A DNA stretch of 64,000 bases from Lactobacillus sp. ESL0680 (GCF_029392855.1 NZ_CP113945.1:1550001-1614000), one strand, 5' to 3'. Shown: positions 33,196 through 43,396, numbered from the stretch's first letter. Numbers and translations: made by a program. Notes: generated by a model not told the origin, from the sequence alone.

Positions 33196-36189
33196 ATGAC
33201 AGAATATATGCAAACAAACAAACACCAGCTAGGTGCATTAACTGGTGCCAACAGATGTGAAAACTATTATGAATTGCATTACGCAACTGGCGAAATAGCC
33301 CGCTTTTATATTTTAGCTGACGGTATTTTTCGGTTTGTGCTTGATCCCAATACTGATTCTCCAATCACGCAAACATCGATGCTTCAGCTTAATTTTAGCA
33401 ATGAATTTTTTGAGCATTCACAAGTGCGGGCAACTAGTGACTCATTAATTATTCAAGCAGGTAATTATCAAGTTATTTTTGGGCAAAAACCTGCCGTCAT
33501 GAGTATCTTCGATGAAACTTTGCATGGTATCCGAATGAAACAGGCACAGCCGCTCGAACTATCAGCTAACCAAACCACTGAATTTTTAAATCAAAATAAA
33601 AATGAATTTTACTTTGGCGGTGGCTTACAATGCGGTTATTTCAGCCATAAAGGACACAAATTGGCAATTATGGCTGACAACATTACTGGCAAGGAAGGCG
33701 TTATTACCCAAGTACCATTTTTTTGGTCTAATGCTGGTTACGGCGAGTTTCGCAATACTAATACTAACGGCAGCTACGACTTCGGTACTACCTATAGCAA
33801 TTTGACTTCAATTACCCACCAAGACGGGATTTTTGATAATTTTTATATTATCGGCGATACCCCGCAAGCGATTTTGGCTAAATATTATGCCCTAACTGGC
33901 AAACCAATGATGCTGCCTAAATATGCATTGGGGCTTGGTCATATTGGTAACTTCTGCACTACTCTGTGGCAGCCAAGCGAAGCCAAGGAGCGCAATGCCA
34001 GCAAGTTTGGCAATAATTATTACACGCGAACAAGTAATGAAGCTAATGCTGTTGGTAAAGCTTCACTTAATGGCGAGGAAGACTACCAATTCTCTTCACG
34101 CGCCATGCTTGACCGCTATAAGAGTGCACACTTCCCCCTTAGCTGGTTTGTGCCTAATTATGACGTAACCAATTCGGCACCTGAGGCTCTCAATTGCTTC
34201 AATGATTATGCCCAAACTCAAGATGTCGCAGCTGGTTTTTGGCATGATGATAAGACACCAGTTCAATTACCAGACCATACTTCCTTCACTTTTACTAACA
34301 AGCATGCCGCAAGCGATTATGCAACTTTGAATAATAATTTACAGCGCAAAAAGCCGCTGGTTCTGCAAAGTGCCGGTACCCAAGGTATGCAAAAAAACGC
34401 TGCTTTAGCTTTTGGCGCACCCGGCGGTAACTGGGAAAATATTGCCACTCAAGTAGCCAGCTTTATCGGCAGTAATCTTTCCGGTCAACCACTTGTTGGC
34501 GCCGCAATTGACGGTACAACAGGCGGCGGTAATGCTCAAATCAGCGTCCGTGATTTCGAATGGAAGAGTTTTACGCCGCTGTTATTCAACCTTGATGACC
34601 AAGGCAACTTTAGTAAAACGCCATTTGCTTATAATAAAAAAATAACGGAAATTAATCACGCATATTCAATCTTACGGGCACAACTACAAAATTACCTCTA
34701 CACTCTTAACCACCAAGCCCAAGCTGGGAATTTTATCGTGCAGCCGCTCTTTATCGCGTTTCCTGATGAACGCAGTAATTATACCGAGCAGTTCAGCAGT
34801 GAATTTATGCTGGGCAATAACCTGCTAATTGCGCCAATTACCAATGGTCGCGAAGATGAAAATGGCAATTCACGTAAGGACAACCTTTATTTGCCAGACA
34901 GCCGAACAATGTGGCTCGACCTGTTTACTGGCGAAAAATATGCTGGCGGCCGCGTCTACAACAATTTATCTTATCCTGTCTGGCACCTGCCCGTCTTTGT
35001 TCGCGGCGGCAGTGTCTTTGACCTTGGCAAGCGAGACTATGTCTTTTATCCACAAGGGCACAGCAGAACCTTAATTTACGATGACGATGATTTGACAGAC
35101 TTTAATCATAATTATTGTGAAACTTGGATTGACACCAATCAAAATTCCGGGAATTTAACCATTAACATTAATCCAGTTAAGGGCAATTACCCCGGATTTG
35201 AAGTTGAGCAGCCAACGAACTTGGCAATTATGTGCGATGCTTATCCCGATCAAATCTCCGTCAAAGTCAACGACCAACTAATTAACTTGCAGGAATACGG
35301 CACAATTGAAGCCTTTAATCATGCTCGTGAAGGGATTTTCTTCAATACGAATTACAGTCCTGTACCAGAATTCAATCATTATCACGATGCCAAGCAAACA
35401 GTCCTGCAAATTAAGCTGGCAAGTCGCGATGTTACCAACACCAAAATTAAAATTGCTATTCATAATTATACTTACGGCGAAAATGTTCTAGTCCACGAAA
35501 TCACTGACGGTCTTTTGCCTTCACCAAAACTTCCTGCCGTTGATCCAAGTAAAATCTCGGCTCATTCATTCGAACTCGCTTGGTCCAAGCAGGCTGCTGT
35601 TCAAATTGAAATCAATGGGCTTTTATATGAAGGCATTACTGGCAATTGTTTTTCTTTCCACGAGTTACTGCCTAATACGCGCTACATTATTCGGATGCGC
35701 TACGTTTCCGGGAATAAAGTATCCGAATGGTCAGATCCATTCGGCGTTATTACCAAGCATGCAGCGATCGATTATGCTATCGACAAGATTAATGTTACCA
35801 GCAACTACCCCAGCAGCCCAACACAACCGCTAGCTTACTTAACCGACCTCAAGCTGGCGAGCGAATGGCAGTCGGCTCAGGCATTAACGCCAGACAAGCC
35901 ACTAGAATTAACCTTTGATTTTGGTCAAGTAGAAAAATTAAGTCGAATGGTCTTCGTGCCGCGTAACATCGACCACAATTTTGATCCTACCGACATTAGT
36001 ATCGCTGTTTCAACAGATGGCTTTAATTACGTCACTTACTTCGACCACCTTAATTGGAAGGCTGATTGTAAGAATAAAGTAATTGGCTTGCGTGATGTTC
36101 GGGCCAAAGGGATTAGACTAACTATTCATCAGGCTTCAGGACCGTTAATTGCGGCTCGTGAAGTAATCTTCTTTAGGGCGAAGAAGTAA
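33196..36189 (+). CDS. GH31-family-like multidomain protein, possibly catalytically inactive
   Basis: 997 residues, no signal peptide, so cytoplasmic. N-terminal beta-sandwich (about 1-235), GH31-like barrel (about 240-560), C-terminal sandwich region, a fibronectin-III-like stretch (about 780-855: ISAHSFELAWSKQAAVQIEI) and a final F5/8-type carbohydrate-binding-like domain (about 860-997). NLSGQPLVGAAIDGTTGGGN at 427-446 and RDFEWKSFTPLLFN match the GH31 core. However the segment normally carrying the nucleophile Asp (ALKTDVAW in relatives I recall) is not found, and the acid/base GDQTGGQWE-type motif is GAPGGNWE at 407-414. It may be a non-hydrolytic relative. RBS AGGAAG. Confidence 0.7.
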   Translation: MTEYMQTNKHQLGALTGANRCENYYELHYATGEIARFYILADGIFRFVLDPNTDSPITQTSMLQLNFSNEFFEHSQVRATSDSLIIQAGNYQVIFGQKPAVMSIFDETLHGIRMKQAQPLELSANQTTEFLNQNKNEFYFGGGLQCGYFSHKGHKLAIMADNITGKEGVITQVPFFWSNAGYGEFRNTNTNGSYDFGTTYSNLTSITHQDGIFDNFYIIGDTPQAILAKYYALTGKPMMLPKYALGLGHIGNFCTTLWQPSEAKERNASKFGNNYYTRTSNEANAVGKASLNGEEDYQFSSRAMLDRYKSAHFPLSWFVPNYDVTNSAPEALNCFNDYAQTQDVAAGFWHDDKTPVQLPDHTSFTFTNKHAASDYATLNNNLQRKKPLVLQSAGTQGMQKNAALAFGAPGGNWENIATQVASFIGSNLSGQPLVGAAIDGTTGGGNAQISVRDFEWKSFTPLLFNLDDQGNFSKTPFAYNKKITEINHAYSILRAQLQNYLYTLNHQAQAGNFIVQPLFIAFPDERSNYTEQFSSEFMLGNNLLIAPITNGREDENGNSRKDNLYLPDSRTMWLDLFTGEKYAGGRVYNNLSYPVWHLPVFVRGGSVFDLGKRDYVFYPQGHSRTLIYDDDDLTDFNHNYCETWIDTNQNSGNLTININPVKGNYPGFEVEQPTNLAIMCDAYPDQISVKVNDQLINLQEYGTIEAFNHAREGIFFNTNYSPVPEFNHYHDAKQTVLQIKLASRDVTNTKIKIAIHNYTYGENVLVHEITDGLLPSPKLPAVDPSKISAHSFELAWSKQAAVQIEINGLLYEGITGNCFSFHELLPNTRYIIRMRYVSGNKVSEWSDPFGVITKHAAIDYAIDKINVTSNYPSSPTQPLAYLTDLKLASEWQSAQALTPDKPLELTFDFGQVEKLSRMVFVPRNIDHNFDPTDISIAVSTDGFNYVTYFDHLNWKADCKNKVIGLRDVRAKGIRLTIHQASGPLIAAREVIFFRAKK

Positions 36190-36196
36190 TTCAGCC

Positions 36197-36229
36197 AAAA
36201 AAAGCAATCCAATTAGGATTGCTTTTTTA
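36197..36229 (+). terminator. Terminator after the GH31-like gene
   Basis: AAAAAAAGCAATCC-aatta-GGATTGCTTTTTT. Confidence 0.93.
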
Positions 36230-36402
36230 TTTTGCCTTCATTTTTCTCGGGCTATTTTACTTTCCAATCAATTAATTTAGTAATTCAAAAGCTTCTTATT
36301 ATAAAATAAATAAATTTGTTCATTTGCTAAATACAAGATATACTATTTAAGTCAAACAAGAGTTTGCCCATAAATTTTATCTTTATCAAGGAACTGATTA
36401 AC

Positions 36403-38412
36403 TTGAAACTTTTGCTTTTAACAGAAAAAGCCAGCGCCGCGAAGAATTTTGCCGCAGCATTAGGCGGCTTGAAGGGCAGCTTCAATCACGACAGCTACCA
36501 AATTGTCCACGCTCACGGGCACCTATTACAATTCAAAGAGCCGCACCAAATGGTTGCCCAAGATAAGGCTGCTAAATATAGCGATTGGTACGACTTAAAC
36601 AATTATCCGTGGAACCTGCTTGACTTTACTTGGGAAAAAGAAGTTATTCCCGGCATGGAACCAGCCTTGGCCAACATTAAGAATGCAGCTCAGAAGTGCG
36701 ATGCAATCGTAATTGCCACCGATGATGACCCATCAGGCGAAGGCGATTTGCTGGGCTGGGAAATTATCAATGCAATTAACTGGACTAAGCGTGTTTTTCG
36801 CATTCGCTTTGCGGATGAAACACCAACTAATATCAAAAAAGCCTTGCTGGAAAAGGTTGATGTCACTAACCAATACCAACAGGGCGAGTTTTTAGAGGCA
36901 ACTGGCCGTGAACGCTTTGACTTTGCTTCAATGCAACTATCACGAATTGCCTTAATCATTGCTAGACAAGCCGGCTTTCAACCGAAGTCATTGCGATTAG
37001 GACGGCTCAAATCAACGATTGTTAATCAAGTCTACCAACAAGAGACTGCGCGGCAAAATTATGTCAAAAAATCCTATTACGAAGTCCGTTTTCGTGATAC
37101 TAACCAAAATATTTTTAAACAAGGACAAAAGGCAAAATTTACGACAGAAGCCGATGCCAAACTGGAATTATCTAAATTCCACAATTCTCAAATTATTGTT
37201 GACGCAAAAATCGCTAAGCACCAGGCACCACCTGACTTGCTTGACCTAAGTCATCTGGCAATTTTAGTTGGAAAAAAGGGCTACTCTTCTCAAGAAGTGC
37301 TTACAACTTACCAAAAAATGTACGAGGCGGGGATCTTATCATATCCAAGAACAGAAGATACTAAAATCACTCAAGAGCAGTACGCTCAATTACTGCCACT
37401 AGCTAAACAAATTGCCCATGTCACTCACGTTGACCCCAAATTATTAACGCACACAACACTTCGAAAGAAATTCTTGGCGAATAACGCCACTCACGGTGCC
37501 AATCGTCCCGGTCTGAATGTCCCAAGAAGTCTAACGGAAATTGAACAAAAATTTGGCAAATGTGGCCGAGTAATTTATGAAGCTGTCGCCAAAAGTTTTT
37601 TGGCAATTTTAGCTGAGGATTACCTTTACGACCAAGAACAGGCCCACCTTGCCGATTATCCCAAATTTACCTGCACAATTAACTTACCCCGCGAATTGAA
37701 TTACAAGCTGATTTTTGACGAAAATGACCTAAGCGACGCACCTACCCAAGAAGTGTTGCCTTTTGGCTCAAGCGCACAGCCCTTCGTCTATGAGGGACAT
37801 AACCCCAAGCCTAAGTCGCCAACTCACCGGTTTATTATTGATTTTCTTAAAAAAGACAAAATTGGAACGGGTGCAACTCAAGAGCAAACGTTAGCCAATA
37901 TCTCAACTGGTAAAAGTGCCCTAATCAAAAACACCAAGGAAAAATATTCGCTGACTTTTCCCGGTTTAGTCCAATCAATCTTGTGTGACCAAACCTACAT
38001 TGCCTCGCCCAAAGTCACCGAGCAATTACAAGACACGATGAAAATGGTCAAACAAGGCAAGTTTGATTATCGCAACGTGCCCTTTTTGATTAATCAAATC
38101 GTTAAGCACGACCTAGCAATTGAACAAAAAAATGCCGCCAATTTAAACAAAAACCCTAAACTAGCTAAATTGCAAACAACTAAGAAGCCCACCTTTACGC
38201 CTAAGCCAAAAGTTACAGGAACTTGGCGCGGCAAAGAAATCGCAATTAACCAAACTTGGGGCAAACACACCTTTAATGAGCGCGAGCTCAAACATCTTTT
38301 TGCCGGCAAGTCAATTACATTCGTCTTAAATAAACGGAAAATCACAGGCAAATTAGCCAAGCAAACTTACCAAGGTCATCAATTCGTCGGTTTTAAAGCC
38401 GACTTTAGCTAA
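36403..38412 (+). CDS. Type IA DNA topoisomerase, topoisomerase III-like
   Basis: 669 residues from TTG 36403 (CAAGGA ten bases upstream; the frame extends to another TTG at 36364). Toprim domain at the N-terminus: LLLLTEKASAAKNFAAAL with the catalytic Glu and ATDDDPSGEGDLLGWE for metals. GILSYPRTEDTKIT carries the active-site Tyr. HGANRPGLNVPRS and IGTGATQEQTLA are the conserved TopB-type blocks. The last 80 residues are basic (TTKKPTFTPKPKVTGTWRG) and replace zinc fingers. It relaxes negative supercoils or decatenates. No conjugation genes are nearby, so it seems a chromosomal accessory TopB. Confidence 0.88.
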   Translation: MKLLLLTEKASAAKNFAAALGGLKGSFNHDSYQIVHAHGHLLQFKEPHQMVAQDKAAKYSDWYDLNNYPWNLLDFTWEKEVIPGMEPALANIKNAAQKCDAIVIATDDDPSGEGDLLGWEIINAINWTKRVFRIRFADETPTNIKKALLEKVDVTNQYQQGEFLEATGRERFDFASMQLSRIALIIARQAGFQPKSLRLGRLKSTIVNQVYQQETARQNYVKKSYYEVRFRDTNQNIFKQGQKAKFTTEADAKLELSKFHNSQIIVDAKIAKHQAPPDLLDLSHLAILVGKKGYSSQEVLTTYQKMYEAGILSYPRTEDTKITQEQYAQLLPLAKQIAHVTHVDPKLLTHTTLRKKFLANNATHGANRPGLNVPRSLTEIEQKFGKCGRVIYEAVAKSFLAILAEDYLYDQEQAHLADYPKFTCTINLPRELNYKLIFDENDLSDAPTQEVLPFGSSAQPFVYEGHNPKPKSPTHRFIIDFLKKDKIGTGATQEQTLANISTGKSALIKNTKEKYSLTFPGLVQSILCDQTYIASPKVTEQLQDTMKMVKQGKFDYRNVPFLINQIVKHDLAIEQKNAANLNKNPKLAKLQTTKKPTFTPKPKVTGTWRGKEIAINQTWGKHTFNERELKHLFAGKSITFVLNKRKITGKLAKQTYQGHQFVGFKADFS

Positions 38413-38416
38413 TAAT

Positions 38417-39262
38417 TTACTTATTTTCTAAATAAAATTTGTGCAGCTGCTTACTGTATTCAGGCATCCCTGTAAAAGCCAAATTATCAATCACTGTTTG
38501 ACACTGCGCTAATAATTTTTCATCGCCAGTTTGATGATATCTGATAATATTCGCCATAAACTGCAAGATGTTCTTATAAAAGAAGTTTTCTGGGATAACT
38601 GTAACCTGCTGGGCACTTTCAATAAAAAAGTTTGCTTCATCTTCGCGCTGATTTTCAATACACTGGATAATCATATTATCAATAATTGCTAAAATAATTG
38701 CTTGCAATTTCCATTTGGGAGAATTGATAAATTGCTTAACTACCCTTTTAGCAATAATCAAATTACTGTCAATATCAAAAATTACCATCATATAATTGCA
38801 ATACAGCCGTAAATTATCCTCATTAAAATCCGCAACCTTAAAAATTAACTGCTTCAAAGTTTGCTCTTCTTCTACTGGCAGTTTTTGGTCGGTCATTTCC
38901 GCAATTTCTGCATCAATGTAGACAATCCGCTCTTCCTTATCCGCAAAATTACTTTCTTTAAAAATTCGTTTTAATTTACGTAAATCTGCGACAGAATTTT
39001 TATAAACAGCCTCCGGTGCCAGATTAAACAGCTGTTCCTCTTGTTCTTGCTCTGTTTCCTGCTCCTGATTAAGCTGCTTAAAAAACGCCGCCACTGAAAC
39101 ATTGTTATATTTCAATAGCTGCAATAAATCTTCTGCTGTAATCCGATGAATATTCTTCTCGACTTTAGAATAATAAGAGGGACTAACAATGTCACCAACC
39201 CACTCTTTTTGCGTTTTCAGGCTCTCCAGCCGGTACTTTTTTAATAGTTCTCCAATTGTCAC
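38417..39262 (-). CDS. Rgg/GadR/MutR-family transcription regulator
   Basis: 281 residues. N-terminal XRE-type helix-turn-helix (about 4-60: TIGELLKKYRLESLKTQKEW, ISKVEKN-like SYYSKVEKNIHRI) and a helical C-terminal part typical of Rgg repeat domains. Such regulators often answer small hydrophobic peptides; no peptide gene was found next to it. An acidic Gln/Glu run (NQEQETEQEQEEQ) links the two domains. Diverges from an MFS pump that is its likely target. Confidence 0.88.
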   Translation of the reverse strand: MTIGELLKKYRLESLKTQKEWVGDIVSPSYYSKVEKNIHRITAEDLLQLLKYNNVSVAAFFKQLNQEQETEQEQEEQLFNLAPEAVYKNSVADLRKLKRIFKESNFADKEERIVYIDAEIAEMTDQKLPVEEEQTLKQLIFKVADFNEDNLRLYCNYMMVIFDIDSNLIIAKRVVKQFINSPKWKLQAIILAIIDNMIIQCIENQREDEANFFIESAQQVTVIPENFFYKNILQFMANIIRYHQTGDEKLLAQCQTVIDNLAFTGMPEYSKQLHKFYLENK

Positions 39263-39287
39263 TTGTTAAATGCTCCCTAATTTAATC

Positions 39288-39307
39288 AACTTGCGAATAC
39301 GCAAGTT
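39288..39307. promoter_or_regulatory. Palindromic operator candidate between the Rgg gene and the MFS gene
   Basis: AACTTGCG-aata-CGCAAGTT, perfect 8-base arms, 26 bases upstream of the Rgg gene start. The GC-rich arms stand out in an AT-rich gap. Likely target of the Rgg regulator. Confidence 0.6.
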
Positions 39308-39392
39308 TGTGTCAAATACGCCACTTCTTCTTTAATTTATTTTAACTCAAATATACTAAATATATGTTAAATGAAAAAAGGAGTTATCAATC

Positions 39393-40652
39393 ATGGGCAT
39401 TTTTTTAAAGAACAAAAACTTTCGTAAACTAACACTTGCCAGCTGGTTATCAACTGCTGGCGACATTCTGTTCTACTTGGCATTAATGACTTATGCCAGC
39501 AAATTACATAATTACACGCTAGCAATCTCATTAATTTCAATTACTGAAGCAATTCCACGGTTAATCCAAAGTTTAAGTGGTTATTATGCCGACAGAACTA
39601 AGAACAAGTTAAAAATGATTGTTTGGTTGGCGATTATTCGCTTTGTCCTTTATCTGATTGTCGGGTTACTATTTGTCACTAACATTGCTGGCTGGAATTT
39701 AGTTCTAATCGTTATTGGCATCAACTTCATCTCTGACATTTCGGGTATGTACTCAAGCGGCTTAACAACGCCACTAATTGTTGATCTAGTGGGTGCAAAC
39801 GAAATATCTGAAGCTGAAGGTTTTACCAGCGGTATTTCAGAAATCATTTCAACAATTGCGCAATTTATTGGCTCTGGTTTACTATTATTTTTCTCATATT
39901 CTAACTTGGCAATTATCAATGCTTTAACCTTTTTAGCAGCCGGTTTATTATACGTCAGTATCAATCATAGTTACCTTCAAGACCACGCCAAAGAAGAAAT
40001 TAAAGTTAACGAACAAGGCTTCTTCACCACGTTAAAGTCATCCTTCATGCAAATCAAAAAGGCTAACGGCCTATTAACTGTTATCTCTGTTATTGCCTTG
40101 TTAAACGGCATTTTGATGGCACTTGAACCACTGATTTCAATTGTGGTTGCTGGAAATAAAACCATGTTAATTGGTACTTACAGTTTTACCATTGCCTTAA
40201 TTGGTGTTATAAATTCAATTGGACTTGCTCTAGGCAGTGCCATTGGAACCATGATTTTTAAGAAGGCCTCACTATTTACCATCACTTTACTTGATACAGT
40301 GGTTAGTGCTGGAACCGCACTTGCCGTTATTGCCCAAAATATTATTGCCACCTTGATTTTTATTGTCCTGCTTAGTTTCTTTGCCGGCGTTGCCAGTCCC
40401 AAAATGTCCCAATGGCTTGTTTCAGCAGTTGACCGCACGATTTTATCCTCATCAATTGGAGCACTAAACACGATTTTACAAGTTGCTGGCCCCCTGATGA
40501 CTACCATCTTTACCAGTATCGCCAGTGCAATTAATATTAATGTCGCACTAGCCAGCCTAATTGTGGTTAGCGTCGCTGTCTTCATTGTTGCCTTTTACGT
40601 AATGAAGAAGACACAAAAGACAACGCCAGAAGTAGAACCAAATATTGACTAA
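39393..40652 (+). CDS. MFS transporter
   Basis: 419 residues, about twelve helices, with the LSGYYADRTKNKLKMI loop of the major facilitator superfamily and an opening KNKNFRKLTLASWLSTAGD typical of the macrolide-efflux-like (MFS_3) group. AAAGGAG site. Divergent from the Rgg gene; TATACT near 39352 could be its -10 box. Substrate unknown. Confidence 0.85.
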   Translation: MGIFLKNKNFRKLTLASWLSTAGDILFYLALMTYASKLHNYTLAISLISITEAIPRLIQSLSGYYADRTKNKLKMIVWLAIIRFVLYLIVGLLFVTNIAGWNLVLIVIGINFISDISGMYSSGLTTPLIVDLVGANEISEAEGFTSGISEIISTIAQFIGSGLLLFFSYSNLAIINALTFLAAGLLYVSINHSYLQDHAKEEIKVNEQGFFTTLKSSFMQIKKANGLLTVISVIALLNGILMALEPLISIVVAGNKTMLIGTYSFTIALIGVINSIGLALGSAIGTMIFKKASLFTITLLDTVVSAGTALAVIAQNIIATLIFIVLLSFFAGVASPKMSQWLVSAVDRTILSSSIGALNTILQVAGPLMTTIFTSIASAININVALASLIVVSVAVFIVAFYVMKKTQKTTPEVEPNID

Positions 40653-40654
40653 AC

Positions 40655-40687
40655 AAAAAAGACGAGAATTTAAATTCTCGTCTTTTT
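40655..40687. terminator. Bidirectional terminator after the MFS gene
   Basis: AAAAAAGACGAGAATTT-a-AATTCTCGTCTTTTT, very long stem shared with the convergent 94-residue gene. Confidence 0.92.
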
Positions 40688-40970
40688 ACATGCCCAAATC
40701 TGCTCTAGAAATTTCAAGTGAAGGATAATGGCCTAAAGTTGGCAAATATGTATCTTGCGGACAACTATAAACCATATAAAATTCATCAGCTGCTTTATTT
40801 TCATTTAGTTCGGTGAATTTCTTTTTAGCCAATTGGGCATCACTTGTCAGATAAACTACCGCAACAACGCCTAGCGGTTCATCATTTACCTGTTCAACAT
40901 TACCTTTTAGAATTAATTTTAAATTGCCGTCTGGCTTTAATGCCAGATTTACCATTTCGTCAAAGTCCAT
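40686..40970 (-). CDS. Hypothetical protein, 94 residues
   Basis: Small soluble mixed alpha/beta protein: LALKPDGNLKLILKG, PLGVVAVVYLTSDAQLAKKKF, EFYMVYSCPQDTYLP and the end SLEISRADLGM. AGGGAG site. No family recognised. Its C-terminus overlaps the shared terminator by two bases. Confidence 0.65.
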   Translation of the reverse strand: MDFDEMVNLALKPDGNLKLILKGNVEQVNDEPLGVVAVVYLTSDAQLAKKKFTELNENKAADEFYMVYSCPQDTYLPTLGHYPSLEISRADLGM

Positions 40971-41034
40971 TATTAACCACTCCCTAACTATTAAAATAAT
41001 ATTATTTTAATAGCTTTCGGAGTAAAAGGCAATT

Positions 41035-41970
41035 TTATTCAAATCGGTCTTTTTTAATCACACGGTAAATTGAAATTATTAACACCATTAAGGCACAGCC
41101 CATTGCCACATAAGCCATTGGTCCGACACTTACTACCGCTTGTGCCTGCGCCTGAGACATCTGATTTTCCATTGCGTACGCCACAATCCATTTCCGCATC
41201 AAAGTCGGCGTTAAGATAAAGCTAATCGTAGTTATGCCTGACGCAACTAACATTGTATTGCGCGAATATGGCTCTCTAAAGAACTGCGCCAACACGCAAA
41301 ATGCCGGGGCAATCATTAATAGCAATACCCAAATCACAATCCAGCGGCCTGCATTGCTGTTCATCATTTGCGCGCTATTTGTCGCGTAACGATATGTTCC
41401 CCATAGTTGTCCGCCAGTTAGTGTATTAAGCAAATTCAAAAAATATGAACCTTGTTGCCCATACACACCGCCGCGATCAGATAATAGTCCCTGGACAATT
41501 TGAAAACCATCAGTTGACCCAGCCGATGAAAAGTCAACCGTGACCACTTTTTTCATATATGTTGCCAAGAAGATGATGATTGCCCCACCAAACTGCAATG
41601 CCCGCAGCATACTGAGTTTACGTGATGCTTTTAATTTAAATTCAAGACTTAAAACACGGTCAGGGTGATGGCTGCGGCCAATAAGATAAATCCCAATTAC
41701 GACTAATACCAGTAATAAAACCAGCAGCCACCACAATTTCGCCATAATGAAGAAAATTGCCAAGACAATAATCGCAACAGCAATATACGGTCGATCAGAA
41801 AAAATTTCCCAAAAATTCAGCTTTAAATGACGGTAATTCGTACGTGTCGGCACGCGCAGTGAATAGTGCTTGGTCTCAACACTTTGTTGGACAATTTTTT
41901 CTCTATCTGTTTCACTTTCAACATACCGTTTGCGATATTCACGCCTTGTTATGCGTGGATCTTTCCCCAT
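41035..41970 (-). CDS. Membrane protein of unknown function
   Basis: 311 residues. A basic cytoplasmic N-terminus of about 60 residues (PRITRREYRKRYVESETDREK) is followed by about six helices: two at 62-97, one near 122-140, and three in 208-305. The stretch between helix 3 and 4 (about 141-207), Gly/Ser/Asn-rich with DFSSAGSTDGFQIVQGLLSD, is probably extracellular. No family recognised; related proteins occur only in lactobacilli to my knowledge. Confidence 0.65.
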   Translation of the reverse strand: MGKDPRITRREYRKRYVESETDREKIVQQSVETKHYSLRVPTRTNYRHLKLNFWEIFSDRPYIAVAIIVLAIFFIMAKLWWLLVLLLVLVVIGIYLIGRSHHPDRVLSLEFKLKASRKLSMLRALQFGGAIIIFLATYMKKVVTVDFSSAGSTDGFQIVQGLLSDRGGVYGQQGSYFLNLLNTLTGGQLWGTYRYATNSAQMMNSNAGRWIVIWVLLLMIAPAFCVLAQFFREPYSRNTMLVASGITTISFILTPTLMRKWIVAYAMENQMSQAQAQAVVSVGPMAYVAMGCALMVLIISIYRVIKKDRFE

Positions 41971-42111
41971 AATGCACTCATCCTTTCAGAAACACTATCC
42001 TACCATGTTTAACAAGCAAATTTCTTGTTTTTAGCAAATTTTTAGCAATTTTTATGTGCTAAAATAAAAAGGATTAATATTTTTTTAATTAATATAGAAG
42101 GATGGATCATT

Positions 42112-43347
42112 TTGACAAAATCTTACAAGTTACCAGCTGGGTGGCATAAATCGTTTTATACCCTCTGGCTTGGCTGCTTTATTACAGGTATGGGCTATTC
42201 GATGACAATGCCCTTTATTTCTTTATTTATCGCGGACCTTGGTCACTACAGTAAGTTGCAAATCAACCTATATTCCGGACTAGCCTTTGCTATGACCTTC
42301 ATTGCGCAAGCAATCGTTTCGCCTTATTGGGGCAACCTCGCTGACCGCAAAGGACGCAAATTGATGTGTATGCGTGCTTCCGGCGTAATGGCTTTAACCA
42401 TTACTGCCACTGGTTTCGCACCCAACGCTATTTACATTATCGTCATGCGGTTCATTCAAGGCGCATTTTCCGGATACATCAATAACGCCACAGCATTAAT
42501 TGCTGGTGAAACACCACACCAACGCAGCGGTTGGGTAATGAGCCAAATGATGACTGCCGGAACTGCCGGCAACTTGGTCGGCCCACTGCTTGGTGGTGTT
42601 TTATCCAGTTTCTTTGGTAACTGGCTCGGCGGCGTTTGGGGTTATCGAATTCCCTTCTTTATCACTGGCTTCTTAATGTTACTGGTCTTCATTGGGTCTA
42701 CCTTCCTAGTTAGCGAAGAATTTACCCCGATTTCTCGTGAAGAAATGAAGCCAATGGGCGAAATCATGCACGAGTTACCTAACATTAAGTTAATCGTCAT
42801 CATGTTTATTACTACCTTACTCGTTCAGGCAGCTAACATGTCAATTGACCCAATCGTTTCACTTTATGTCAAATCAATGATGCCTAACAGCAAGAATATT
42901 GCCTTTGTCGCCGGTATCGTTGCCGCAACTCCGGGCTTAGGTACACTGCTCGCCGCTTCTCAAGTTGGTCACAAAATGGACGAAATTGGGCCTCTGAAAA
43001 TTTTACGCTTAGGATTAATTGTTGGCGCCGTTCTTTTCGTTCCGATGGCCCTCACCCATTCACCATGGATGCTGGCAGGATTAAGATTTTTGCTTGGAAT
43101 TGCCAGTGCAGCCATGCTGCCGGCAGCGCAAACTGTTTTAACTCTCAACACACCAACAGAAAGCTTTGGTCGAATTTTCAGTTATAACCAGTCGTTCCAA
43201 GCCGTTGGTTCCGTCTTTGGTTCTATGATGGGATCAATTATCTCTGGCGTCTTCAATTACGCTACAGTCTTTTGGACAACTGGCTTTACTTTATTAATCA
43301 ATTTCATTCTGATTATTTTCTTCACTTTGAAAAAACAACATAAGTAA
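42112..43347 (+). CDS. MFS multidrug efflux transporter, PmrA/NorA-like
   Basis: 411 residues from TTG 42112 with GAAGGATGG upstream. Twelve helices; LGCFITGMGYSMTMPFISLF as helix 1, WGNLADRKGRKLMCMR loop signature and GAFSGYINNATALIAGETP drug-proton antiport motif C region. This layout agrees with pneumococcal PmrA. Single gene with a strong terminator. Confidence 0.87.
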   Translation: MTKSYKLPAGWHKSFYTLWLGCFITGMGYSMTMPFISLFIADLGHYSKLQINLYSGLAFAMTFIAQAIVSPYWGNLADRKGRKLMCMRASGVMALTITATGFAPNAIYIIVMRFIQGAFSGYINNATALIAGETPHQRSGWVMSQMMTAGTAGNLVGPLLGGVLSSFFGNWLGGVWGYRIPFFITGFLMLLVFIGSTFLVSEEFTPISREEMKPMGEIMHELPNIKLIVIMFITTLLVQAANMSIDPIVSLYVKSMMPNSKNIAFVAGIVAATPGLGTLLAASQVGHKMDEIGPLKILRLGLIVGAVLFVPMALTHSPWMLAGLRFLLGIASAAMLPAAQTVLTLNTPTESFGRIFSYNQSFQAVGSVFGSMMGSIISGVFNYATVFWTTGFTLLINFILIIFFTLKKQHK

Positions 43348-43356
43348 ATAACAATC

Positions 43357-43396
43357 AAAAAAGACTAGTCACAATTATCTGTGACTAGTCTTTTTA
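43357..43396 (+). terminator. Terminator after the PmrA-like gene
   Basis: AAAAAAGACTAGTCA, 10-base loop, TGACTAGTCTTTTT. Confidence 0.93.
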
